Part shown: piece by piece, positions 17,106 to 24,671 of the stretch
Position numbering within the stretch: position 1 is the stretch's first letter
Layout of the letters: the number at the start of each line of letters is the position of its first letter
The notes under the pieces: model-generated
Told to the model about the DNA's origin: nothing
What the model saw: only the letters and a program-made list of their open reading frames with translations
The model's database searches: none
Position numbers and translations under genes: made by a program
Origin: Spirosoma utsteinense
GTDB lineage: Bacteria > Bacteroidota > Bacteroidia > Cytophagales > Spirosomataceae
Length of the DNA: 64,000 nucleotides
Assembly (NCBI RefSeq): GCF_014282275.1
Contig: NZ_VFIA01000003.1
Coordinates: 62,001-126,000 of the forward strand
Reading direction: 5' to 3'

Positions 17106-17972
17106 ATGACTGCTTTCAATAACGCCGAAATCAGCCCTCTGACCAGCCTGGACCAGTGGGAAGATGACTTGCTGGTCCGCTACCCCGAAACGGAGACCAA
17201 GGCTAAGGAAGACTACCGCAATTATGATGACCCGGCCCGCGATACGGTCCGCGAGTTTTATCGGCTTAACCATACGTACCAAACCTACGACTTCGTTCGG
17301 GAGAAAGAGCGTGAGTTTCTGGCATTCGACAAGAAGGAGCTACCTGTTTGGGGGGCTATGGAGTTTCTTAATACACTGGTCGATGATTCGGACCCTGACA
17401 CCGATCTCGATCAGTTACAGCATCTGCTCCAGACAGCGGAAGCCATCCGAGCCGACGGTCATCCGGACTGGTTCGTGCTAACGGGTTTTCTGCACGACAT
17501 GGGCAAGGTGCTGTGTTTATTCGGCGAGCCGCAATGGGCCGTTGTGGGTGATACGTTTCCGGTCGGCTGCCAGCATTCAGACAAGATCGTTTATCCCGAA
17601 TACTTCGCAAACAACCCTGATAGCAACGACGGACGTTATAACACGAAGTACGGTATTTACGAGCCTAACTGTGGATTGCGTAATGTACATATGTCGTGGG
17701 GCCACGATGAGTATCTGTATCAGTTGATGAAGGACTACATGCCCGAGCCAGCCTTGTATATGATGCGTTATCATTCATTCTATGCCCAGCACCGCGAAGA
17801 GGCTTATAATCACTTGATGGACGACCATGACCATGAAATGTTCAAGTGGGTACGGGCCTTCAACCCATATGATTTGTATTCTAAAAGCCCGAAGCCGCCT
17901 GTAGTAAGCGAACTCAAACCGTATTACCAGGAACTGATTGCGAAATACTTACCGGCTACGTTGCGCTTGTAA
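17106..17972 (+). CDS. MIOX: Myo-inositol oxygenase
   Basis: 288-residue di-iron oxygenase that cleaves myo-inositol to D-glucuronate with O2. All six iron ligands known from the mammalian enzyme can be placed: His in QHLLQTAE, His130-Asp131 in GFLHDMGK, His near 200 in [10 protein letters not shown], His near 223 in RYHSFYA, and Asp near 256 in NPYDLYSK. The spacing matches. The ATG at 17106 gives the usual length; the TTG codon 17 residues earlier adds nothing recognisable. The enzyme is cytoplasmic. Flanked by two SSS symporters, it probably opens a route from imported inositol to glucuronate; downstream glucuronate enzymes are not in the window. Confidence 0.96.
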   Translation: MTAFNNAEISPLTSLDQWEDDLLVRYPETETKAKEDYRNYDDPARDTVREFYRLNHTYQTYDFVREKEREFLAFDKKELPVWGAMEFLNTLVDDSDPDTDLDQLQHLLQTAEAIRADGHPDWFVLTGFLHDMGKVLCLFGEPQWAVVGDTFPVGCQHSDKIVYPEYFANNPDSNDGRYNTKYGIYEPNCGLRNVHMSWGHDEYLYQLMKDYMPEPALYMMRYHSFYAQHREEAYNHLMDDHDHEMFKWVRAFNPYDLYSKSPKPPVVSELKPYYQELIAKYLPATLRL

Positions 17973-18026
17973 GTATAAATGGGTAAGCTTGCTTAAGAAA
18001 GAATACCCACCGAAAAACAGATTTAT

Positions 18027-18371
18027 ATGTATCTCGAAGAACGGATTGAGCAAGTTGAAAAACAGAATGAAACGACTGCCCGTGCAGTAGCCGAACTCAC
18101 CATTGATGTACGGGCGATACGTCGGGACCAAAACGAAGGCTTCAAACAGGTGAATGCCCGACTTGACCGCCTGGAAACGGACGTAAGTGGCCTCAAGCAG
18201 GACGTAAGTGATCTCAAGCAGGACGTAAGCACGCTCAAACAGGATGTGAGTGATCTCAAACAGGATATGAGCACGCTCAAACAGGATGTGAGTGATCTCA
18301 AACAGGATATGAGCACAATAAAGCAAACATTACAATTCGTGCTTGCATACTTGCAGGAAAAACTTCCCTAG
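18027..18371 (+). CDS. Small coiled-coil protein with seven exact heptads
   Basis: 114-residue, almost wholly helical protein. After a charged N-terminal helix (residues 1-50), seven consecutive 7-residue units of the form D(V/M)S(G/D/T)(L/I)KQ cover residues 52-100. The hydrophobic V/M and L/I fall at a/d spacing, which predicts a parallel coiled coil. The last segment TLQFVLAYLQEKLP is amphipathic. No enzyme motif is present. It starts 54 bases after the oxygenase gene and precedes the second symporter, so cotranscription is likely. It may be a multimeric scaffold or regulator, or simply a repeat-expanded orphan. Function unknown. Confidence 0.8.
   Translation: MYLEERIEQVEKQNETTARAVAELTIDVRAIRRDQNEGFKQVNARLDRLETDVSGLKQDVSDLKQDVSTLKQDVSDLKQDMSTLKQDVSDLKQDMSTIKQTLQFVLAYLQEKLP
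18180..18326 (+). repeat. In-frame 21/42-base tandem repeat inside the coiled-coil gene
   Basis: Seven 21-base units encode the heptads. The later ones form a 42-base higher-order unit: GATCTCAAACAGGATATGAG recurs exactly 42 bases apart. The high nucleotide identity, not only protein identity, suggests recent expansion by slippage, so copy number may vary between strains. Confidence 0.9.
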
Positions 18372-18399
18372 CCCAAATAACTCTTATTTTTAGTTACAG

Positions 18400-18454
18400 T
18401 ACAGCAAGGCACCAGGTATACAAAAAACGATTGTATACCTGGTGCCTTGCTGTA
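18400..18454. repeat. Perfect inverted repeat with 24-base arms before the second SSS gene
   Basis: Arm 18400-18423 (TACAGCAAGGCACCAGGTAT plus ACAA) is exactly complementary to 18431-18454, with a 7-base loop. It ends 11 bases before the symporter ATG at 18466, so the folded RNA would crowd the ribosome-binding region. No T-run follows. Confidence 0.95.
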
Positions 18455-18465
18455 GAAACCATTAT

Positions 18466-19839
18466 ATGCTTCTCCTCTTCATTAGCCTTTACCTGTTGTC
18501 GAATATCGCTGTTGGCATCTGGGCAGCCCGTCGCGTGACAACCTCGCAGGATTTTGTGCTGGCTGGCAGACGTTTGCCATTAGTACTGGCTGCTTCGGTT
18601 ACTTTTGCAACCTGGTTCGGCTCCGAAACGATTATGGGCGCACCCGCCATGTTCGTGGAAGGCGGTATCCCGGCTGTAATCGAAGAACCCTTCGGTTCGG
18701 CTTTGTGCCTGTTTCTGGTGGGTGCTTTCTTCGCCCGCCCCCTTTATCGGCTACCTATTACTACGTTCTGCGATTACTTCCGCATCCGGTTCGGGCGGGC
18801 GGCCGAATTGCTGTCAGCGGTTATGACTATTCCATCCTATTTTGGTTGGATTGCAGCCCAGTTTATCGCTATTGGCATTGTTCTAAATGTAGTGACAGGC
18901 GTCTCCCGCGAGTATTGTATTCTTTTTAGCGCCACGGTAGTTATGATCTACACCCTGCTGGGTGGAATGTGGTCCATTTCAATCACCGACTTTTTCCATA
19001 ATCTTATCATCATTGTAGCCCTTATCGTATTAGCCGTGTTGCTCTGGAAGGAAGTTGGGGGGTGGGAGCCCATCTACCAGCAAACACCAAAGGGTTTCTT
19101 CCGATTTCTACCGCAGGCTACGTTTAAAGATTGGGTCGTGTACATTGGGGCCTGGATGACTATTGGCCTTGGGTCTATTCCCCAGCAGGATATTTTTCAG
19201 CGGGTCATGGCGGCAAAAACAGAAAATACGTCGGTGCGGGCGTCGTATCTGGCATCCGGTATGTATCTGACAGTGGCAATGCTGCCACTGTTTATTGCGT
19301 TGAGCGCCCGTATCCTGCACCCGAATCTGGGAAAAGACAATCAACTTATCATTCCTAATATGGTCATGCAGTACGGGGGACTACCCTTACAGGTACTGTT
19401 CTTTGGGGCGGTCACGTCGGCCATACTCAGCGTATCGAGTGGGGCCATTCTGGCGCCAGCCGCTGTTTTCGGCGAGAATGTTGTAAAGTTTTTCGTGCCT
19501 GACCTCAGTGACAGGGACTTGCTAAAAACAATCCGCTGGGCCGTCGTCGTTATTACGCTCTGCTCGGTCTGGATGAGCACGGCGCGCAGCACGAACATCT
19601 TCGAGCTTGTTGGCGAGTCGTCAGCTTTCAGTCTTGTCTCACTGTTTGTGCCGCTTACGGCTGGTATTTACTGGAAACGTGCCAACCTAACAGGTTGCTT
19701 ATGGTCGATGAGCCTTGGCCTTGTCAGCTGGCTACTATGCCTGTGGCTGAACACCAGTTATCCGCCCATGATGATAGGCCTGATGGTGAGTACCGTCGCT
19801 ATGGTAGCCGGGAGTTTACTAGTCAAACGTTATCGATAA
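18466..19839 (+). CDS. Sodium:solute symporter family protein
   Basis: 457-residue SSS transporter with about 12-13 hydrophobic helices. LLFISLYLLSNIAVGIWAAR begins helix 1. DFVLAGRRLPLVLAASVTFA and TWFGSETIMGAPAMF near residues 30-60 match the core Na+/substrate helix. QQDIFQRVMAAK near 245 and AVTSAILSVSSGAILAPAAV near 320 are further family motifs. It is only distantly like the SGLT protein upstream and closer to the proline/pantothenate-type branches. The ATG at 18466 was chosen because an upstream GTG lies inside the palindrome. The substrate is unknown; position suggests a role with the oxygenase, for example import of inositol or a uronate. Confidence 0.9.
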   Translation: MLLLFISLYLLSNIAVGIWAARRVTTSQDFVLAGRRLPLVLAASVTFATWFGSETIMGAPAMFVEGGIPAVIEEPFGSALCLFLVGAFFARPLYRLPITTFCDYFRIRFGRAAELLSAVMTIPSYFGWIAAQFIAIGIVLNVVTGVSREYCILFSATVVMIYTLLGGMWSISITDFFHNLIIIVALIVLAVLLWKEVGGWEPIYQQTPKGFFRFLPQATFKDWVVYIGAWMTIGLGSIPQQDIFQRVMAAKTENTSVRASYLASGMYLTVAMLPLFIALSARILHPNLGKDNQLIIPNMVMQYGGLPLQVLFFGAVTSAILSVSSGAILAPAAVFGENVVKFFVPDLSDRDLLKTIRWAVVVITLCSVWMSTARSTNIFELVGESSAFSLVSLFVPLTAGIYWKRANLTGCLWSMSLGLVSWLLCLWLNTSYPPMMIGLMVSTVAMVAGSLLVKRYR

Positions 19840-20037
19840 GGAGAGATAACAACCTATTTGGATAGAATTAGCCGCTGGCAGCTGATTATGCATAAAGTCA
19901 GGCCCTTTCCTGACAGTGATCAGGCTTTTCGTGTAGCCAACAACTGACCTTTGTGTACACCACGTTCGCCATGAGAGCTATCAACCCTTCAGGTAAGCTA
20001 GTGGGCACACTGCAAATTCATCCAAATATATATCGCA

Positions 20038-20466
20038 ATGAAATCGACAGCATTTTTCACACTCATGTTACTGGGCTTCGGGCTTGCCTCTCTTTCATCA
20101 TCAGCGCAAAATTATAAACACATTGGGGCTACTGGAGAAATAAAAGACGAGCGAGGCATAACGGTTGGTAGTGTTACGAAGGAACAAATCATTTTGGATA
20201 ACAAAGGAAAAAAAATCGCATTTGTGGACAACCAAGGCAACTTAGTTGATGCGAAGACAAACAAAAAACTGGGGCGAATAGGCAAGGATGGCAAGAACTA
20301 TTATGATGCCAACGGTGAGATTGAATACAAGGTTAAAGAGAACGGAGCTACCTGCGATGTTTACAATGCCAAGGGCGAGAAGGTAGGAAACATTCACAGT
20401 AGTATGAAGGGATCAGCTTGCGCGCTGGCTTGCTTTGAAGAAAAGCATCGAAAAAAAGTGAAGTAA
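20038..20466 (+). CDS. Small secreted protein with repeated beta-hairpin units (beta-flower-like)
   Basis: 142-residue protein with a signal peptide (residues 1-23, ending SSSAQ). The mature part repeats a short Gly/Asn/Asp turn pattern about every 16-20 residues (GEIKDERGITVGSV, DNKGKKIAFVDNQGNLVD, NKKLGRIGKDGKNYYDANG, NAKGEKVGNIHS). This resembles the 5-fold beta-flower proteins of Bacteroidota; the assignment is tentative. Two Cys near the C-terminus (SACALACFEEKH) and one in ATCDVY could form a disulfide. It is Lys-rich and more AT-rich than its neighbours. It stands alone, convergent with the DinB-like gene. Confidence 0.7.
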   Translation: MKSTAFFTLMLLGFGLASLSSSAQNYKHIGATGEIKDERGITVGSVTKEQIILDNKGKKIAFVDNQGNLVDAKTNKKLGRIGKDGKNYYDANGEIEYKVKENGATCDVYNAKGEKVGNIHSSMKGSACALACFEEKHRKKVK

Positions 20467-20490
20467 GGCCACATCGGAGGTAATGCCTTA

Positions 20491-20937
20491 TCAACTATCC
20501 AGTAGCCGTCGATGATAGTTGATCTGCCCTAAATGGTAGCCCAGGTGGGTTGACAGATGGACCAGAAAATAACCGGTCGACGTCTTTTTCTCAAAAACCA
20601 ACATGGGGTATTCTTCCTCAAGTTGCGTACTGGTTACGGTGTCCAATGCGCTGTCGACAACGAGAATGGTATCGTCGATTCGGGCAAGCAATTCTGCCCG
20701 TGAAACGTTTTTCTGCGAAAACTCCAGTTCCCGGTTCCGTACATAGCCTGTTTGCCCAAGTTCTCCGCCAATGTAGGTATTCAGATTTCCAATTAAGTGC
20801 AGACACAGATTCCCGGCTGAGTTGGCAATACTCTTTTCAATATGCCACAGTATACGCTCATCCGTATACTGCTCCAGCTCGCGCTTTAACTGATTAAGAT
20901 CGCGCCGGAACAGTATTTTCAGGGTTTGAATAAGCAT
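20491..20937 (-). CDS. DinB-superfamily (DUF1572-like) protein
   Basis: 148-residue four-helix protein. Histidines in LCLHLIGN near residue 47 and HLSTHLGYHLGQINYHRR near the C-terminus match the metal-binding triad of the DinB/YfiT superfamily. Members include thiol S-transferases and many uncharacterised metal proteins. No signal peptide. It lies upstream of no obvious partner: the NUDIX gene is on the same strand 62 bases to the right. The reaction is unknown. Confidence 0.75.
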   Translation of the reverse strand: MLIQTLKILFRRDLNQLKRELEQYTDERILWHIEKSIANSAGNLCLHLIGNLNTYIGGELGQTGYVRNRELEFSQKNVSRAELLARIDDTILVVDSALDTVTSTQLEEEYPMLVFEKKTSTGYFLVHLSTHLGYHLGQINYHRRLLDS

Positions 20938-20999
20938 AAGTACAGGTAAGTAAAGCTAGGTAAGCCACAAGTTAATTGCTGGTTAGCCTGCCGGCTAAG

Positions 21000-21452
21000 T
21001 CAGCCGAAATACTGCTGCTGAATCCGTCCAATGTACCCCAAATACGTGGCAGAACTGAACCAGGGCTGAATACGGGCACCCACGTTTGGATACAGATTCA
21101 GTTGATCGAGCCCCACCACAGGCACCCATATCAGTTCAAGTGCTGTCGTCTCGGCGGGGTTGAGGATTGGGTCGCCGGTAAGATTTCGGGCAGCAAAAAC
21201 GACATGCAGGACATCGTCGTTTCGCTCGGAAAGCAACATTTCTCCCACCAGAATCATCTCGCCAATATCGACCGATACCCCCAACTCTTCCCGAAGTTCA
21301 CGAATCACCGTTTCGGGCAGCGTCTCACCCCGGTCGCAGTTGCCACCGGGTAAGGCGAAAACATCCTGTCCGCCATAGCGGTAATGCATCAGCAAAACTT
21401 CAGTCTGTCCATTATTTTGCCGCCAGATAAGGGCAGAGGGTCGAACTTTCAT
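21000..21452 (-). CDS. NUDIX hydrolase
   Basis: 150-residue NUDIX protein. The Nudix box is complete: G-x5-E-x7-REL-x-EE-x-GV reads GNCDRGETLPETVIRELREE followed by LGV, near residues 37-59. It lies after ALPGG, as usual. Such enzymes hydrolyse nucleoside diphosphates linked to another moiety. The region after the box (EMLLSERNDDVLHVVFAARN) does not tell me the substrate. It is on the same strand as the DinB-like gene downstream and lhgO upstream. Confidence 0.92.
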   Translation of the reverse strand: MKVRPSALIWRQNNGQTEVLLMHYRYGGQDVFALPGGNCDRGETLPETVIRELREELGVSVDIGEMILVGEMLLSERNDDVLHVVFAARNLTGDPILNPAETTALELIWVPVVGLDQLNLYPNVGARIQPWFSSATYLGYIGRIQQQYFG

Positions 21453-21503
21453 AACCTGTCGTTAATTGATAGTTTTCGAATGATGTTTTCACCAGTCAGT
21501 CCA

Positions 21504-22700
21504 TTAAAAGCGAGCCAGTACCTTCTCCGAAACGGTTTGCCCAATCGCCAGCGATGAAGTAGCAGCCGGCGATGGCGCGTTTACTACGTTGATGGCTTTA
21601 TCGGTTTCGAGAATGGCAAAATCGTCCAGCAGGCCACCCGTACGGTCACAGGCCTGCGCCCGTACGCCCGCTCCCCCGCTTTCCAGGTCATTTTCCTGAA
21701 CATCAGGAATCAGTTCCTGCAAGGCCCTGGTGAAAGCTGCTTTTGAAAACGAGCGGTACATTTCACCCAATCCCGTTTGCCAGTATTTGGCCGCTACTTT
21801 CTGGAAGCCCGGCCAGGATAGCGTTTCGAACAGTTCTTTCAGGTTTATGTCCGATTTTGTGTACCCTTCCCGCTGGAAGGCCAGCACAGCATTTGGGCCA
21901 GCCTCCACACCACCGTGGATCATCCGGGTGAAGTGAACACCAAGGAACGGGAAATTAGGATCAGGAACGGGGTAAATCAGGTTCTTGACCAGATACTCCT
22001 TTTCGGGCCGTATCTTGAAGTACTCGCCCCGGAACGGTATAATGCGCACATCAACTGCGTCGCGCTGCGTCAGTTGGGCAATTTTATCAGAGTACAAGCC
22101 GGCGCAGTTGACAACCAGCTTCGTTTCATACCGGTTTTTGTCGGTTACGACGATGCTGATGCTATTGCCCGGCGTCACCTGCTCGACCCGCTCGGCCAGT
22201 CGGATTTCGCCCCCCAGCGCCTGGAATTTTTCGGCGTACTTGTCGGATACCTCTTTGTAGTCGATGATACCGGTTTGCGGAACAAACATCCCGGCAACGC
22301 CATTGACATGCGGCTCGATCTCGCGCAGTTCGGCCAGCGACATCCGGCGCAAACCGCCCAAACCGTTTTGTTGACCCCGCGTGTGGAGCATGTCCAGCTG
22401 AGGTATCTCTTCCTGCTTGGTCGCAACGACAATTTTACCGCAGAGATCGTAGGCAATACCTTCTGCATTGCAGAAATCGAGCAGCAGCTGGTAGCCCCGG
22501 ATGCAGTTAGTAGCTTTCAGACTGCCGGGTTTGTAATATAGACCCGAGTGGATAACGCCTGAGTTGTGGCCGGTCTGATGGCGAGCTACAGCCGGTTCTT
22601 TTTCGATAAGAACGATCGTTAGATCAGGCCGCTGTTGCTTGAGTTGCAGCGCGGTGGCCAACCCCACAATGCCCCCGCCAATAATGGTTACGTCTATCAT
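21504..22700 (-). CDS. lhgO: L-2-hydroxyglutarate oxidase
   Basis: 398-residue FAD-dependent oxidase of the DAO family that converts L-2-hydroxyglutarate to 2-oxoglutarate and passes electrons to the membrane quinone pool. The N-terminus MIDVTIIGGGIVGLATAL carries the dinucleotide-binding GxGxxG. RHQTGHNSGVIHSGLYYKPG near residue 45 is a hallmark of LhgO. FPFLGVHFTR and GAGVRAQACDRTGG near the C-terminus also match. The start at 22700 is preferred over one 8 codons upstream because it begins the FAD fold. A TAnnTTTG promoter element lies 23 bases upstream. Confidence 0.93.
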   Translation of the reverse strand: MIDVTIIGGGIVGLATALQLKQQRPDLTIVLIEKEPAVARHQTGHNSGVIHSGLYYKPGSLKATNCIRGYQLLLDFCNAEGIAYDLCGKIVVATKQEEIPQLDMLHTRGQQNGLGGLRRMSLAELREIEPHVNGVAGMFVPQTGIIDYKEVSDKYAEKFQALGGEIRLAERVEQVTPGNSISIVVTDKNRYETKLVVNCAGLYSDKIAQLTQRDAVDVRIIPFRGEYFKIRPEKEYLVKNLIYPVPDPNFPFLGVHFTRMIHGGVEAGPNAVLAFQREGYTKSDINLKELFETLSWPGFQKVAAKYWQTGLGEMYRSFSKAAFTRALQELIPDVQENDLESGGAGVRAQACDRTGGLLDDFAILETDKAINVVNAPSPAATSSLAIGQTVSEKVLARF

Positions 22701-22723
22701 GATAAAGTGGCAGATTGCCACCA

Positions 22724-22731
22724 CAAAGGTA
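22724..22731 (-). promoter_or_regulatory. Promoter -7 element (TACCTTTG) for lhgO
   Basis: On the minus strand TACCTTTG fits TAnnTTTG exactly and lies 23 bases before the lhgO ATG. No good -33 element is apparent 19-21 bases upstream. It sits just after the stop of the TrpD-like gene, so lhgO may have its own promoter although the two genes are on the same strand. Confidence 0.55.
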
Positions 22732-22753
22732 GGGCTTTCGCCGTAACCTCGCC

Positions 22754-24040
22754 CTACCGCAACTGCCCTTCTATCCAGTCGAGGCCGCGCCCGTAGAGGG
22801 CGTGGGCAAAACGAACCCGGTTGTCGAAGTCGGCGTCGGTAGTGTGTCCATCGGTCATAAACTGGCGGACAAGGCGGGCGTTATCGAGGGCTTGCGGCTG
22901 CTCATACTGGGTTTCTGTTTCGGTCCTGAATGAAGCGAAAGCAGGCGCATCGCCCTCGAACTGCTGAAAAAACAAGTGTCCCTGTGTCGTCCGGACAGCA
23001 CATAACACCCCACAGGCGCGGCTCGTAGACGGCGACAGGCTTCCCTCCTGTCCTCTTTTAAGAACGATTACCCCATCGAACCCCGCCAGCATAGCCAGTT
23101 CAGCCATTTTCATCTGGTAAGTGATGTGAAACACCGACGTGACCAGAATCCGGGCATGGCAGGGGTTCAACACTTTTTCGAGTGTTGCCAGAAAGGGCCG
23201 TTTGATGATCGTTCGCCGACGGTCGACCCATTGGTTCAGCGACGTAGACAGGGCTTTCTGGTCAAGCACCCAGCCATAGTGCTCCAGTGGCGTGTCGAGT
23301 TCATGATTGCTTTGCAGGAACTGACACCCGATGTGCATGTACAGGTCAAGGGCGTTGAGCGTTGACTTTGGCCCTCCCGACCGACCAACCATCGACACGG
23401 CACCGTAGCCGCGTTTCTGAAAAAACTGCGCGAGTAAGGGCGTAATCAGGTAGCTGTTTTCAACGCCATCGAAGGGCTCGGCCAGCTGAATGAGGGGTCG
23501 ATCGGCGCAACTCATTGGACCGAAGCCCGGCGAGTAGGTACTCTCTGCCGCCCGCATCAGGCCATGATACTCTTCGTTGGTTTCATGCCGAACCCGCATG
23601 ATACTGGCCGCCAGCCCACGGAACGTTTCACAGTTCATCTCGGGAGGCAAGCCATCTCCAAACATATAATCGCCCAACTGGTGGGCCTCGCTAACCTGCA
23701 AGTGATGCCCCCGCACTAGTTTGGTTGCAATGGGATGCATACCAACAGGCAGTTCAGGGCATAATTTGTTGATAAAAAACGTTGGGTGCGAGAAAGCTCC
23801 TTTACCAATCACAGACTCCAGCGTCATCTCTTCGGCTGTGGGACCTTTGGCTAATAACGCACCCAGGAAAGCACCACGCTGGAGTGGATGAGTATCGGGA
23901 TCGGTCAAGGCCTGCCTGCACGCTTCCAATAAATCGGGCGGCAGTGGTTTACTACCATACTTACCAATGCCAATATGTTTGATACCCCGGCCCAGGGGTG
24001 TATCGGCGGGGGCGTCTAAAGTCAGGCTGACAATTGACAT
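22754..24040 (-). CDS. Long anthranilate phosphoribosyltransferase-like (TrpD family) protein
   Basis: 428-residue protein of the nucleoside phosphorylase/TrpD superfamily. Residues 1-95 hold the helical domain (RGIKHIGIGKYGSKPLPPDL). YGAVSMVGRSGGPKSTLNAL near 215 corresponds to the PRPP/phosphate-binding KSG region. RRTIIKRPFLATLEKVLNPC near 280 and GFDGVIVLKRGQEGSLSP near 325 match the second half of TrpD. It is about 80 residues longer than true TrpD, and no trp genes are near, so a role outside tryptophan synthesis (as for TrpD2/YbiB, which binds nucleic acid) is likely. The classical GTGGD motif is not seen; the equivalent area reads FDGVENSY. Confidence 0.78.
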   Translation of the reverse strand: MSIVSLTLDAPADTPLGRGIKHIGIGKYGSKPLPPDLLEACRQALTDPDTHPLQRGAFLGALLAKGPTAEEMTLESVIGKGAFSHPTFFINKLCPELPVGMHPIATKLVRGHHLQVSEAHQLGDYMFGDGLPPEMNCETFRGLAASIMRVRHETNEEYHGLMRAAESTYSPGFGPMSCADRPLIQLAEPFDGVENSYLITPLLAQFFQKRGYGAVSMVGRSGGPKSTLNALDLYMHIGCQFLQSNHELDTPLEHYGWVLDQKALSTSLNQWVDRRRTIIKRPFLATLEKVLNPCHARILVTSVFHITYQMKMAELAMLAGFDGVIVLKRGQEGSLSPSTSRACGVLCAVRTTQGHLFFQQFEGDAPAFASFRTETETQYEQPQALDNARLVRQFMTDGHTTDADFDNRVRFAHALYGRGLDWIEGQLR

Positions 24041-24671
24041 AACAGAAAATAGAGAATGCGTATATAAGTAAAAGTAGGCAACGGATAACTACCTACTTAT
24101 GGCCACTTTGGCCGAAATATCTTTCCAATAGCGGCCAGTTGTGATGAACTGCCTACTCGAAAACAGACAACTCAACCTATGACAACATTGGTAGAATTTG
24201 TTACTTGGCGGCTCCTGGCAGCTACCAGAAAGGCCCTCACCGGGACTAGTTCGTCAACAGGCCAGCCCCATCATGTTACAGAGAACCGGATAAGTAGAGC
24301 CGCCGGTTTTACACTTACTGGTCTTTTCCTGTGAACAGAATCAAACAAGGCGCGAATCTTATCAAAAATTTTGTCTTTTCTAAGAGAAATAAAATTTAAT
24401 TAGGACATTAATCATTATTATATAATATAAATTTGAATTATAGTAAATTATCAGAATATAGTAGAAGTATTTTCTTCCTGATTCCAATACATAAAAGCGA
24501 AGCTCACTATGGTTATAGCTGTTCGCATCAATAGCTACATTCCTGCTTTGTTTTAAAGACTTCTATCGGGACTTTAGTAGAGAGTCCGAATGCTATTGGT
24601 TAGAGAATTGCGACACAAGTCATATGGATAAAAGATAGAATGCCGTATATTGGACTGTTAAAATTAAAATT
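24041..24671. other. 631-base gene-free region, partly very AT-rich
   Basis: No credible coding region on either strand. 24360-24475 is strongly AT-rich (runs such as AAATAAAATTTAATTAGG and ATTATTATATAATATAAATT), unlike the surrounding DNA. AACCGG at 24284-24289 pairs with CCGGTT at 24303-24308, a small hairpin. The region is the upstream DNA of both the TrpD-like gene (leftward) and the histidine kinase gene (rightward) and must hold their promoters. No consensus TAnnTTTG element stands out close to either start. Confidence 0.7.
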
